Below, piece after piece: positions 1 to 7,881 of a stretch of DNA of 64,000 nt. The notes beneath the pieces were generated by a model. That model searched no databases and was not told where the DNA came from. It saw nothing but the letters and a program-made list of their open reading frames with translations. The first letter of the stretch is position 1. Each line of letters opens with the position of its first letter. The position numbers were made by a program, and so were the translations under genes. Source of the stretch: Actinomycetes bacterium (lineage in GTDB: Bacteria; Actinomycetota; Acidimicrobiia; Acidimicrobiales; JAJYXR01); assembly GCA_021801795.1 (NCBI GenBank), contig JAJYXR010000020.1, positions 20,701 to 84,700 of the forward strand, in the 5' to 3' direction.

Positions 1-1
1 T

Positions 2-1492
2 AACCTGGGCCACTCGGGGACGCGTGTGGTGATCGTGCTGAACGATAACGGCCGGTCCTACGCGCCCACCGTCTCGCGGCTGTCCACCGAGCTCACACAA
101 CTGAGACTGAACCCGGCTTACGTCCACGCTCGCGAGCGGGTCCGCAGGCGCCTGCGCGACATACCTGCGCTAGGCGAGCTCGCCTATTCGGGTATCCACG
201 GGCTCACGAGCGCGCTGCGCGAGATAGTGACGCCACACCGCTTCTTCGAGGCCCTGGGGGTGCGCTATGCAGGTCCCATAGACGGTCACGACGTGGCGCG
301 CCTCGAGCAGGCCCTCATCCATGCTGCCCAGTGGGACGGGCCCATCGTTGTCCACGCGATCACCTCGAAGGGCAGGGGGTACGCTCCGGCCGAGGAGGAC
401 GAGGTCCAGCGGCTTCATGACGTGAAGGTCCGCTCTCTGGCCGCAGAGGCTCCTAGGTCGCCAGCTGGAGCGTCAGGTCCTGAAGACGCCGCCAGCCGAG
501 CCATCTCCACCAATGGTTCGGTGGACCCCGAGGCACCGTCGAGCTATACCGAAGCCTTCACACGGGCCCTTCTCGAAGAGGCCGAGCAGCGCCCCGAGCT
601 GGTCGCCATCACCGCCGCCATGCCCGGCCCCACGGGGCTGCTCCCGCTCCAGGAGCGCTATCCCGACAGGGTGTTCGACGTCGGCATCGCGGAGCAGCAC
701 GCGCTTACCGCAGCGGCGGGGATGGCCATGGGCGGGCTCCGACCCGTGGTGGCGGTGTACTCCACCTTCTTCTCCAGAGCGTTCGACCAGGCGAACCTGG
801 ACGTGGGGCTCCATGGCCTGCCGGTGGTGCTGGTGCTCGACCGGGCGGGCATCACCGGCGACGACGGTCCCAGCCATCATGGAACGCTCGACATGTCCCT
901 GGCGCTCGCCATCCCGGGCATGACCCTCTTCGCCCCCTCCTCCGCTCAGGAAGTGCCCGTCATGCTCCACCAGGCACTCGAGCTGGAGGGACCTTCGGCC
1001 ATCCGCTTCCCCAAGACGCCTGCTGTGCAGGCCGGGCCCGGCAGCGTCGGCAGCGGGCTCAGCGCCAGGTGCGTCAGGCGTGGCGAATCGCAGGTATGCG
1101 TGATGGCCGTGGGGAAGATGCTCGCTGCCGGCGAGGAGGCTGCCGAGCTGCTCCTGGCAGAGGGGATAGAGGTAACGCTCTGGGACGTGAGGGTGGTATC
1201 GCCGCCCGACCAGGAAATGCTCATCGACGCGGCCTCCCACCAGCTCGTCGTCACCATCGAGGACGGCATCCGCGTCGGAGGAGCCGGCACCTACCTCGTC
1301 GACGCCATGCGGTCGCTTCCCGGGCTCGAACGGCGCCTGCCGCCGGTACGGGTCCTGGGCCTCCCAGTGGCCTACCTGCCCCAGGGAAAGCCCGACGCCA
1401 TCCTCGCGGAGCTCGGCCTGGACGGCACCGGCGTCGCTGCCTCCATCAGCGCCGCGCTCGCAGCCGAGCGCGACCGGCTCGGCATCGGCTGA
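2..1492 (+). CDS. dxs: 1-deoxy-D-xylulose-5-phosphate synthase, 5' end outside window
   Basis: This enzyme condenses pyruvate and glyceraldehyde 3-phosphate with thiamine diphosphate, the first step of the MEP isoprenoid pathway. The reading frame is open at base 2 with no start codon, so the gene enters from the left and 496 residues are visible, about the last three quarters of the family length. The first visible residues run into NDNGRSYAPT, the end of the thiamine-diphosphate domain. The central transketolase-like domain shows FDVGIAEQHALTAAAGMA with the conserved catalytic-region Glu and His, then DRAGITGDDGPSHHG. The C-terminal transketolase domain carries VTIEDGIRVGGAG. The stop is followed within 7 bases by an 8-bp tandem repeat. 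Identification is secure; only the N-terminus is missing. Confidence 0.95.
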   Translation, partial: NLGHSGTRVVIVLNDNGRSYAPTVSRLSTELTQLRLNPAYVHARERVRRRLRDIPALGELAYSGIHGLTSALREIVTPHRFFEALGVRYAGPIDGHDVARLEQALIHAAQWDGPIVVHAITSKGRGYAPAEEDEVQRLHDVKVRSLAAEAPRSPAGASGPEDAASRAISTNGSVDPEAPSSYTEAFTRALLEEAEQRPELVAITAAMPGPTGLLPLQERYPDRVFDVGIAEQHALTAAAGMAMGGLRPVVAVYSTFFSRAFDQANLDVGLHGLPVVLVLDRAGITGDDGPSHHGTLDMSLALAIPGMTLFAPSSAQEVPVMLHQALELEGPSAIRFPKTPAVQAGPGSVGSGLSARCVRRGESQVCVMAVGKMLAAGEEAAELLLAEGIEVTLWDVRVVSPPDQEMLIDAASHQLVVTIEDGIRVGGAGTYLVDAMRSLPGLERRLPPVRVLGLPVAYLPQGKPDAILAELGLDGTGVAASISAALAAERDRLGIG

Positions 1493-1498
1493 GCCAAC

Positions 1499-1577
1499 GG
1501 GCCAGAGGGCCAGAGGGCCAGAGGGCCAGAGGGCCAGAGGGCCAGAGGGCCAGAGGGCCAGAGGGCCAGAGGGCCAG
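1499..1577. repeat. 8-bp tandem repeat, about 9.9 copies
   Basis: The unit gggccaga is repeated nine times without error from 1499, and a tenth copy is complete except for its last base. The array starts 7 bases after the dxs stop and ends about 45 bases before the operator and promoter assigned to the next acyl-CoA synthetase gene. Eight is not a multiple of three, so copy-number change would shift any frame read through it, but I see no real gene that needs to read through. Confidence 0.95.
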
Positions 1578-1621
1578 CGAGCCGGCGATGGTGGCTGGCA
1601 GCCACCGCTTGCCAACAGAAG

Positions 1622-1635
1622 CAGAACCTGTTCTA
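1622..1635. promoter_or_regulatory. KstR-type operator candidate upstream of acyl-CoA synthetase
   Basis: The 14-mer CAGAACCTGTTCTA fits the pattern TNNAACNNGTTNNA at all fixed positions but the first, and its core AGAAC-CT-GTTCT is a perfect inverted repeat. This pattern is known for KstR, the TetR-family repressor of steroid catabolism in mycobacteria and rhodococci. It overlaps the proposed -10 element TACTTT at 1634-1639. Which regulator binds here is inference. Confidence 0.55.
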
Positions 1636-1639
1636 CTTT
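1634..1639 (+). promoter_or_regulatory. -10 element of a probable leaderless promoter
   Basis: TACTTT fits the actinobacterial TAnnnT -10 form and is followed by five bases (atgag) and then the GTG start at 1645. Transcription would therefore begin at or next to the start codon. A possible -35 is TTGCCA at 1609-1614, with a rather long 19-bp spacer. Confidence 0.4.
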
Positions 1640-1644
1640 ATGAG

Positions 1645-3255
1645 GTGGAGTTCAACCTCGCAGACCTTTTCGAGGCTGCCGCGGATGCCTTCGGCGAGCG
1701 GGAGTACCTGGTGGCCAACGGCGTCCGCAGGAGTTACGCCGAGATGGACGCCCGGGCGAATCGGCTGGCCCATCACCTGGCCGAGGCCGGGGTGGGCCCA
1801 GGGGATCACGTGGGGATCTACGCCCTGAACAGTGTCGAGTGGGTCGAGACGGCCTGGGCGGTCTTCAAGATCCGAGCCGTGTGGGTGAACATTAACTACC
1901 GCTACGTAAAGGACGAGCTGCGCTACCTGTTCACCAACGCCGACCTGGTGGCCCTGGTATACCAGCGCCAGTTCTCTGCGAACGTCGCGGAGCTCCTGGA
2001 CGAGCTGCCAGGCCTGAAGCACCTGGTGATGATCGAAGACGCCAGCGGGGAGGAGCTGGGATGCGACCGAGCCGTTGGCTACGAGGAGGCCATCGCAGCC
2101 TGCTCGCCGGAGAGGGACTTCCCGGCGCGCTCGGGTGACGACACCTACATCCTCTACACCGGTGGCACCACGGGGCTCCCAAAGGGTGTGGTGTGGCGCC
2201 ACGAGGATGTCTTCTTCGCCCTCGGCGGCGGCATAGACGCGCTCAGCCGCGAGAGGGTGAGCCGCCCCGAGGACATGGTGGCCAAGGGGCTGGCCGGCGG
2301 ACCCATCACATTCCTGCCCATAGCCCCGCTCATGCACGGTGCATCTCAGTGGGCGGTGATGGGTCAGAGCTTCCTCGGTAACAAGATCGTCCTGGTAGCA
2401 CGCTTCGACCCGGACGAGGTCTGGCGCCTCGTGGAGGCCGAGCGGGTGAACATGCTGATGATCACAGGAGACGCGATGGGCAAGCCCCTGGTAGAAGCCC
2501 TTGACAGGCCGGGCGCGGCCTACGACCTGTCGTCCCTCATCGGCCTGACCTCGTCGGCTGCCCTCTTCTCTCCTGCCGTGAAGGACGCCTTCTTCGAGCA
2601 CTTCCCCCACCTCGTCATGACCGACGCGGTCGGCTCATCCGAATCCGGGAACAACGGCCTCACCTTGGTGAAGCCTGGGCATACGGCCATGCGCAGCGGA
2701 CCCACCGTGAGGTCTCTAGGAAACAGCGTGGTCCTCGACGACGACCTGCGCCCGGTCCAGCCTGGATCGGGGGTGGTCGGGAGGATCGCGCGCTCGGGCG
2801 ACATCCCCATCTGCTACTACGGCGACCCGGTGAAGACCGCGGAGGTGTTCATAACGGTGGACGGCATCCGCTACGTGATGCCAGGCGACTACGCCACCGT
2901 GGAGGCAGACGGCTCCATCACCCTCCTCGGACGGGGGTCGATATGCATAAACTCCGGTGGCGAGAAGATCTACCCCGAGGAGGTAGAGGCGGTGGTGCGC
3001 TCCCACCCAGACGTGATGGACGCCATCGTGATCGGCGCTCCAGACGACCGCTTCGGCCAGCGCGTCGCCGCCATAGTCGAAGCGCGCCCGGGTCGTGAAG
3101 CACCATCCCTCGAATCGATCCAGGAGCACTGCAGGGATCACATGGCCGGTTACAAGATCCCCCGCCAGCTCCACGTCGTACCCCGCATAGAGCGCTCACC
3201 GAGCGGGAAGCCCGACTATCCCTGGGCCCAGGGGATCCTCGCCGGCACCTCATGA
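1645..3255 (+). CDS. acyl-CoA synthetase (AMP-forming), FadD family
   Basis: This adenylate-forming ligase activates a carboxylic acid to its acyl-AMP and then acyl-CoA. The 536-residue length is normal for the family. Motifs in order are the P-loop-like YILYTGGTTGLPKGVVWRHE, the acyl-adenylate motif around VGSSESG, GDYATVEADGSITLLGRGS, INSGGEKIYPEEVE, and the C-terminal lysine region PSGKPDY. An ATG at 1588 is also in frame, but GTG 1645 is preferred: it gives MEFNLADLFEA, the usual family N-terminus, and the region before it holds an operator and a -10 element. The start at 1645 has no ribosome-binding site, consistent with a leaderless message. It most resembles mycobacterial FadD17/FadD19-type synthetases that act on steroid side chains; the substrate is inferred, not shown. 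Confidence 0.88.
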   Translation: MEFNLADLFEAAADAFGEREYLVANGVRRSYAEMDARANRLAHHLAEAGVGPGDHVGIYALNSVEWVETAWAVFKIRAVWVNINYRYVKDELRYLFTNADLVALVYQRQFSANVAELLDELPGLKHLVMIEDASGEELGCDRAVGYEEAIAACSPERDFPARSGDDTYILYTGGTTGLPKGVVWRHEDVFFALGGGIDALSRERVSRPEDMVAKGLAGGPITFLPIAPLMHGASQWAVMGQSFLGNKIVLVARFDPDEVWRLVEAERVNMLMITGDAMGKPLVEALDRPGAAYDLSSLIGLTSSAALFSPAVKDAFFEHFPHLVMTDAVGSSESGNNGLTLVKPGHTAMRSGPTVRSLGNSVVLDDDLRPVQPGSGVVGRIARSGDIPICYYGDPVKTAEVFITVDGIRYVMPGDYATVEADGSITLLGRGSICINSGGEKIYPEEVEAVVRSHPDVMDAIVIGAPDDRFGQRVAAIVEARPGREAPSLESIQEHCRDHMAGYKIPRQLHVVPRIERSPSGKPDYPWAQGILAGTS

Positions 3256-3546
3256 GGCTCCAGCAGCCCTGAGCCTGCCACGTGAGCCCCAGACGCGGAC
3301 CGCCGCCCGCTGCGTCACCCCGGGGGGGCCGAGGGTGGCAGGGGCGGCAGCCCGATCTGCGAGCACCGGCGACAGCGAGATCCGCCATGGTGCCGGCGCC
3401 TCAGAGCGCCGCTAGAGCGCCGCTCTGGTTACTCATAGGTTAGTCGCTTCCAGAACTCTCTGTGCACGGGCAGCATCCAGGCGGCCCAGCGGCCGTCAGA
3501 TCCAGGTCTAGCTGGGCTTATACATGAACGGATGTGACCATGATGG
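3256..3546. other. 291-bp convergent intergenic region with small repeats
   Basis: This gap separates two genes that converge. I see no open frame resembling a gene. It contains a duplicated 11-mer and an overlapping hairpin (see the adjacent repeat entry) and a C-rich tract around 3320-3330. Nothing else in it is recognisable. Confidence 0.6.
3402..3427. repeat. duplicated 11-mer within an inverted repeat
   Basis: The unit agagcgccgct occurs twice back to back at 3403-3413 and 3414-3424. The same stretch is framed by the inverted 7-mers CAGAGCG (3402-3408) and CGCTCTG (3421-3427), so it could fold as a hairpin. It lies between convergent genes and might act as a terminator, but no T-run follows on either strand. 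Confidence 0.5.
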
Positions 3547-4677
3547 CTAGGCGCTCGGGCACTGCTGCTCGCGTAGCCTGGTGGTGCGGTGAACCGGGTC
3601 CCGGTCGAAGAGCGGCAGCACGTGCTTGCCGAAGGTGGCCACCGCCTCCTCGCATACCTCGATCGGCATCGAGGACGACAGCATCCCGAACGAAAGCTGA
3701 TCTGCCCCGGTGTCGGCGAAGCGCTGCACGGCGCGCACCACCTCTTCGGGATCGCCGACCGCCACGGTGCCGTTCGCGATGTTCTTCTCCATCTGCTCGG
3801 GGGTGGTGTCTGGGATCAGCTCCGGCCACTCGGGGATGCCAGCCGGGCGGGGGAAGGTGTCGAGATAACGGAAGACCAGGCTCAGGTGGTAGCCGGTGTC
3901 CATGTTGCAGGCGACCTTCCGTGCCCTCGCGCCGTCCTCCAGGCAGAGCATCTGGGTGGTGATCATGACGTTATCGTTCACGTAGCCACCGACGGGGTCC
4001 GCGTTCTGGATCTCCTTCTTGTACTTCTCGATCAGGGGCGCGAACTGCTCGGGAGCGCCGAAGGCGAAGCAGAGCACGCCGAGTCCCTGCCGGGCGGCCA
4101 GCTCGAAGGTGCCGGGACTGCCCGCCGCGACCCACAGGGGCGGGTGGGGCTTCGTGTAGGGCTTCGGCAGGACGTTACGCTCCGGCATCGAGAAGAACTG
4201 GCCCTCGTAGGAGTAGTCGGTCTCCTGCCACATCCGGACGATCTGAGGGAGTGTCTCAGCGACCATCTCACGGGTCAGATCAGGATCCTCGATGCCGAAA
4301 CCGCGCTGCTCGGTGGTGGAGGACCCCCTTCCAGTGCCGAACTCGAAGCGTCCCTCGGAGAGGTGGTCGATCATGGCCACCCGCTCGGCTATACGGGCCG
4401 GATGGTTGGCCGGAGGGGTGATGTTGAAGATGCCCGACCCGAGGTGGATGTTCTTCGTCTGGGCCGCAGCGAAGGCCAGGAAGGACTCGCTCGCCGACAG
4501 GTGGGAGTACTCGGTGAGGAAGTGGTGCTCCGAAGCCCACGCGTACTTGAAGCCGGCCTCGTCGGCTGCCCGTATGTAGGCCAGCTCGTCCATGAGGCGC
4601 CGGTGCTCCGCAGCGTCGCCGTAGGCCTGACGGATCTGCGGGGGTATGCAGACTGCGTTGAAGATGCCGAATTCCAT
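3547..4677 (-). CDS. LLM-class flavin-dependent oxidoreductase (luciferase-like)
   Basis: This 376-residue protein belongs to the bacterial luciferase-like TIM-barrel family, whose members use FMN or F420. The N-terminus MEFGIFNAV is the usual first strand. AWASEHHF near residue 48 matches the family's cofactor-proximal loop, GSGIFNITPPANHPARIAER the next conserved strand, and EFGTGRGSS the phosphate-binding loop region. A GAGG ribosome-binding site precedes the ATG at a normal distance. It is transcribed divergently from an acyl-CoA synthetase across a 98-bp region holding a KstR-like operator, so a role in oxidation or monooxygenation of a CoA-activated or lipid substrate is plausible. Cofactor (FMN or F420) and substrate cannot be fixed from sequence. 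Confidence 0.85.
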   Translation of the reverse strand: MEFGIFNAVCIPPQIRQAYGDAAEHRRLMDELAYIRAADEAGFKYAWASEHHFLTEYSHLSASESFLAFAAAQTKNIHLGSGIFNITPPANHPARIAERVAMIDHLSEGRFEFGTGRGSSTTEQRGFGIEDPDLTREMVAETLPQIVRMWQETDYSYEGQFFSMPERNVLPKPYTKPHPPLWVAAGSPGTFELAARQGLGVLCFAFGAPEQFAPLIEKYKKEIQNADPVGGYVNDNVMITTQMLCLEDGARARKVACNMDTGYHLSLVFRYLDTFPRPAGIPEWPELIPDTTPEQMEKNIANGTVAVGDPEEVVRAVQRFADTGADQLSFGMLSSSMPIEVCEEAVATFGKHVLPLFDRDPVHRTTRLREQQCPSA

Positions 4678-4704
4678 CTCAGGTGCTCCTCTCGCTCATC
4701 CAGC

Positions 4705-4733
4705 AGGCTAACATGCCCAGCCAGAAAATGCAA
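4705..4733 (-). promoter_or_regulatory. promoter of the LLM oxidoreductase gene
   Basis: Read on the minus strand, TTGCAT (4733-4728) and TAGCCT (4710-4705) are separated by exactly 17 bp and lie about 30 bases before the ATG. The -35 overlaps the KstR-like operator at 4729-4742, so a bound repressor would block it. Confidence 0.5.
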
Positions 4734-4742
4734 CGTGTTCTA
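4729..4742. promoter_or_regulatory. KstR-type operator candidate in a divergent promoter
   Basis: TGCAACGTGTTCTA fits TNNAACNNGTTNNA at every fixed position. It sits midway between divergent genes for an LLM oxidoreductase and an acyl-CoA synthetase, overlapping the -35 of the former and lying about 34 bases before the start of the latter. The motif is the established binding pattern of KstR (TetR family); identity of the regulator in this organism is inference. Confidence 0.65.
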
Positions 4743-4775
4743 GGATTGGCTGCATATTGAGAGGAGGCCACCGAT

Positions 4776-6416
4776 ATGCCGACTATCGCTTCGATGCTCG
4801 AGGCGCTGAGTGACGACCCCGGGCAGGGTCTGCTGGCTGGGGATCGCGTCTGGAGCTGGGCCGAGGTGTGCCAGGAGGGAAGGCGCCGCGCGAGATACCT
4901 GGATGCTGCCCTTCCAGACGACCCTCCGCACATAGCCCTGCTTCTCGGAAACGTCCCCGAATATGTCTTTTGGATCGCGGCCGCTGCTTTCCGGGGAGCC
5001 GTGGTGGTGGGAGTGAACCCCACACACCGAGGTGCCGACCTAGCACGCGACATCTCCCACACCGAATGCGGCCTCCTCGTCACCGACGGGGAGCACCTGG
5101 AGCTTCTCGATGGCCTGGACCTCGGAGAGCGGATCACGCGATCAGGCGGCCCGGGCGGCCGCATCGTGGTCACCGACTCAGCCAGCTTCGAGAGCGATAT
5201 AGCCTCGGTCTCCGCCGCCCGCATCCGGCCTGTCGCCACCGAGGGATCCCTGGCCTTCCTCGTCTTCACCTCCGGCACCTCCGGAGCGCCCAAGGCATGC
5301 CGCTGCACCCAGGGGCGCCTGGCGGGCATCGCCGCGGTCGTCGCCACGATGTTCGAGCTGGGCAGGAGCGACGTCTGCTACCTGGCCATGCCGCTGTTCC
5401 ACTCGAACGCCCTCATGGCCGGCCTCGGACCGGCGATTGCATCGGGAGCTGCCATCGCGTTGCCGAGCGGTGGCCGCTTCTCGGCTTCGGGCTTCCTGCC
5501 CGACGTCAGGCAATACGGCGCCACCTACTTCAACTACGTCGGCAAGCCCCTCACATACATCCTCGCCACCCCCGAGCGCCCCGATGACGCCGACAACACC
5601 CTGATTCGGGTGTTCGGGAACGAGGGCTCGCCCGCTGACGTCGAGCGCTTCGCGAGGCGCTTCGGCTGCCGCGTCGTCGACAGCTACGGATCGACCGAGG
5701 GAGGGGCGGTCGTCCAGCGGACCCCCGACACTCCTCCAGGAGCGCTCGGTCGTGCACCCGAAGGAACCATCGTCGTCGACCCCGAGACCCTGAAGGAGTG
5801 CCCGAGGGCGCTCTTCGATTCCCGCGGACAGCTGCTGAACGCACGGGAGGCCACCGGCGAGCTGGTCTCCACCACCTCAGCCAGCGGCTTCGAGGGCTAC
5901 TGGAAGAACGACGAGGCCGAGAAGGAGCGACTTCGAAACGGTTGGTACTGGACAGGGGACCTCGCCTACCGCGACGAGGAGGGCTTCTTCTACTTCGCCG
6001 GCCGCTCCGACGACTGGCTGCGGGTAGACGGCGAGAACTTCGCTGCGGCACCACTGGCGCGCATACTGGAGAGACACCCCGACGTGAGGCTGGCCTCCGT
6101 CTACGCCGTTCCAGATCCGACTGTCGGGGACCAGGTGATGGCTGCTCTCGAGCTCCACGAGGGGGCCCACTTCGACCCCGAGGACTTCGCCGCCTTCCTC
6201 GCCGCCCAGCCTGACATGGGAACCAAGTGGTACCCGAGGTACCTGCGGATCGCGAGCTCGCTGCCCGTCACCGCGACCTCGAAGATCCTCACCAGGGTGC
6301 TCCGGGAGCAGGGTACCTGCAGCGACGATCCCATCTGGTGGCGTCCGGGCAAGGAGATCTCCTTCGTGCCACACGAGCAGGGCGCGCCAGCCAGGAGCCC
6401 GAGCACGTCTGGATAG
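4776..6416 (+). CDS. acyl-CoA synthetase (AMP-forming), FadD family
   Basis: This 546-residue adenylate-forming ligase differs from the one upstream at 1645. It has LVFTSGTSGAPKACRCTQGR (AMP/phosphate-binding loop), DSYGSTEGGA (adenylate motif), GWYWTGDLAYRDEEG and FAGRSDDWLRVDGENF (hinge region), and a C-terminal lysine in ATSKILTRVL. A strong ribosome-binding site, GAGAGGAGG, lies 9 bases before the ATG. The overall pattern resembles FadD1/FadD17-type fatty or steroid acid activating enzymes of actinobacteria. A KstR-like operator lies in its promoter region, shared with the divergent LLM oxidoreductase gene. The substrate is not identifiable, but activation of a fatty, methyl-branched or steroid side-chain acid for beta-oxidation is the likely job. 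Confidence 0.88.
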   Translation: MPTIASMLEALSDDPGQGLLAGDRVWSWAEVCQEGRRRARYLDAALPDDPPHIALLLGNVPEYVFWIAAAAFRGAVVVGVNPTHRGADLARDISHTECGLLVTDGEHLELLDGLDLGERITRSGGPGGRIVVTDSASFESDIASVSAARIRPVATEGSLAFLVFTSGTSGAPKACRCTQGRLAGIAAVVATMFELGRSDVCYLAMPLFHSNALMAGLGPAIASGAAIALPSGGRFSASGFLPDVRQYGATYFNYVGKPLTYILATPERPDDADNTLIRVFGNEGSPADVERFARRFGCRVVDSYGSTEGGAVVQRTPDTPPGALGRAPEGTIVVDPETLKECPRALFDSRGQLLNAREATGELVSTTSASGFEGYWKNDEAEKERLRNGWYWTGDLAYRDEEGFFYFAGRSDDWLRVDGENFAAAPLARILERHPDVRLASVYAVPDPTVGDQVMAALELHEGAHFDPEDFAAFLAAQPDMGTKWYPRYLRIASSLPVTATSKILTRVLREQGTCSDDPIWWRPGKEISFVPHEQGAPARSPSTSG

Positions 6417-6455
6417 CGGTTACTCGCTCATCGATGTCTCGCTGAATAGCCGGCC

Positions 6456-7610
6456 TTACGGACGAGGCACTCTCGCCCCGAACCCCGGTAGAGCGCGGCA
6501 TCCTCTACGGACAACGTCCCTGTAGGCGGTGTACCCGGGACCTGGTACCAGGTCGGCGCTTGCGAGCCCGGTAGAGAGCGGATTGGCCTTGGTCGGTGAC
6601 GTCCCATCAGCCATCTCGAACCACTGGACAAACTCCAGGTGGTCTCGCGCAGCCACCGAGCAGGCGCCGGCCATGAATGCCTTCACCAGCTCGGCCTGCT
6701 CGGAGAGCGGTCGAGCTGGTGGGATCGTCGCCCAGCCGATCTCCGAGATGCCCATCGCAACGCGGCTGCCGAGGCCAGCGAGCGGCATGAGGTTCGCACG
6801 GAGGTTATCGAGAGCCTGGCTCACATCGCTCGCAGCAGTGGCAGCGAGATGCCCGGATCCAGGAGCCGGCAGGCTAGGCGGTATGTAGGTTCCTGGGTAG
6901 AGATCGATTCCCACCCAGCTCACATCGGAAGCGAACGTAGCGCCGCCGGCGCGACCGACGCTGGACCACCATCCGCGGTCTGCCTGCGTGCCGAACGAGG
7001 AGAACCAGTTGAAGCCCAGCCGGACGTGCGAGCCAGTAGCGGACTTAGCCCTGGCGCCCGCTTCTATCCCGTCCACCAGGGCACCGACAGCGTTCTTATA
7101 TGCACCGTCGGATGCAGCGGCATTGAACGGTGAGTTCGCCTCGTTAGTGACCTGCAGGTACGCGACAGCCCGGTCGTGCGCGAAATGCGCGACCATCGCT
7201 GCCACATAGCTGGCAAAGCCCGTCACGTCGCCATTGTCCCCGGCAGGCGGCACGTAGCGCAGGGCCAGGTCCACCAGCATGTGGTGCGCGGCGTAGGCGG
7301 CAATCTCAGCATCGAGGGCGGGCAGACTACGGGGGTACTCTGCCCAGTTCGTGTAGAGGTGGATGATGAAGGGCCTTCCACCCGAGAGATCCTCCGCTAG
7401 TAGGACGCTCTTCGCCAGCTTTCCAGGCGGAGGGAGCTGTGGAGGGACGATCCCGTAGATAACGTTGCCAGCGGCCGCAGCCGACCCCGTATTTGGGCGG
7501 GAGAGGTGCCTCGACGCCGGCGACTCCGACCCACCGCATGCAGACAGCACGACGGAGGCGGCCAGTATGACCGGCAAGGCTCCTAGCCGCTGGCGGGCAC
7601 TCGGCGACAC
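6456..7610 (-). CDS. secreted lipoprotein with a glycoside-hydrolase-like TIM barrel
   Basis: From the GTG at 7610 the protein has 384 residues and a lipoprotein signal: ARQR, a hydrophobic stretch, then LSAC with the lipid-attachment Cys near residue 25. The mature part looks like a clan-A glycosidase barrel: LQVTNEAN offers the acid/base Glu after Asn, and GISEIGWAT offers the second, nucleophile Glu at a strand end, separated by about 150 residues. The ATG at 7709 is also possible but would give a long basic extension before the signal; no clear ribosome-binding site supports either. The gene is divergent from the efflux genes that follow. The exact family and substrate are not recognised; hydrolysis of an extracellular beta-glycan is an inference. 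Confidence 0.65.
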   Translation of the reverse strand: MSPSARQRLGALPVILAASVVLSACGGSESPASRHLSRPNTGSAAAAGNVIYGIVPPQLPPPGKLAKSVLLAEDLSGGRPFIIHLYTNWAEYPRSLPALDAEIAAYAAHHMLVDLALRYVPPAGDNGDVTGFASYVAAMVAHFAHDRAVAYLQVTNEANSPFNAAASDGAYKNAVGALVDGIEAGARAKSATGSHVRLGFNWFSSFGTQADRGWWSSVGRAGGATFASDVSWVGIDLYPGTYIPPSLPAPGSGHLAATAASDVSQALDNLRANLMPLAGLGSRVAMGISEIGWATIPPARPLSEQAELVKAFMAGACSVAARDHLEFVQWFEMADGTSPTKANPLSTGLASADLVPGPGYTAYRDVVRRGCRALPGFGARVPRP

Positions 7611-7800
7611 CCGGCGCTGCCAGGGAACGCGGCGGCACCGGCGCGCTAAGTCGGAGGTTCCCAGGGGCTTCGAATTCGCCGGAGGCGTCACCCGCATCAC
7701 CGCCCGCATCTTGCACCAGAAGCAAACGGCGGGCCAGTCGCGGGTCGATCTGCCACGGTACTCGCAACGGCTGGCGAATTCTAGAGAAATGTTCAGGCCT

Positions 7801-7834
7801 CTCTCATCATCTCTTCATGATTCGGCGTTAGGGT
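7801..7834 (+). promoter_or_regulatory. direct repeat and -10 upstream of MacA-like adaptor
   Basis: Two near-copies, CTCTCATCAT (7801-7810) and CTCTTCATGA (7811-7820), lie in tandem with a 10-bp period, followed by a possible -10, TAGGGT (7829-7834). Direct repeats covering the -35 region are typical of OmpR-family activator sites. CTCTCATC also occurs at 12236-12243 before the second adaptor gene. Binding by the response regulator encoded at 18219 is a guess. Confidence 0.35.
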
Positions 7835-7881
7835 CCAGTTTCGATGACCCACCATCGGGTGGTCCAAAAGTGGAGGTGCCG

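Noticed and set aside
1069..1644. Extension of the first acyl-CoA synthetase upstream through the 8-bp array into dxs
   Set aside because: The extension is Arg/Gly-rich, overlaps dxs out of frame, and lacks family similarity; the operator and -10 element place the real start at 1645.
7849..7862. Small hairpin CCACC-ATCG-GGTGG before the first adaptor gene
   Set aside because: A five-base stem next to the ribosome-binding site is common by chance, and nothing else supports a regulatory role.
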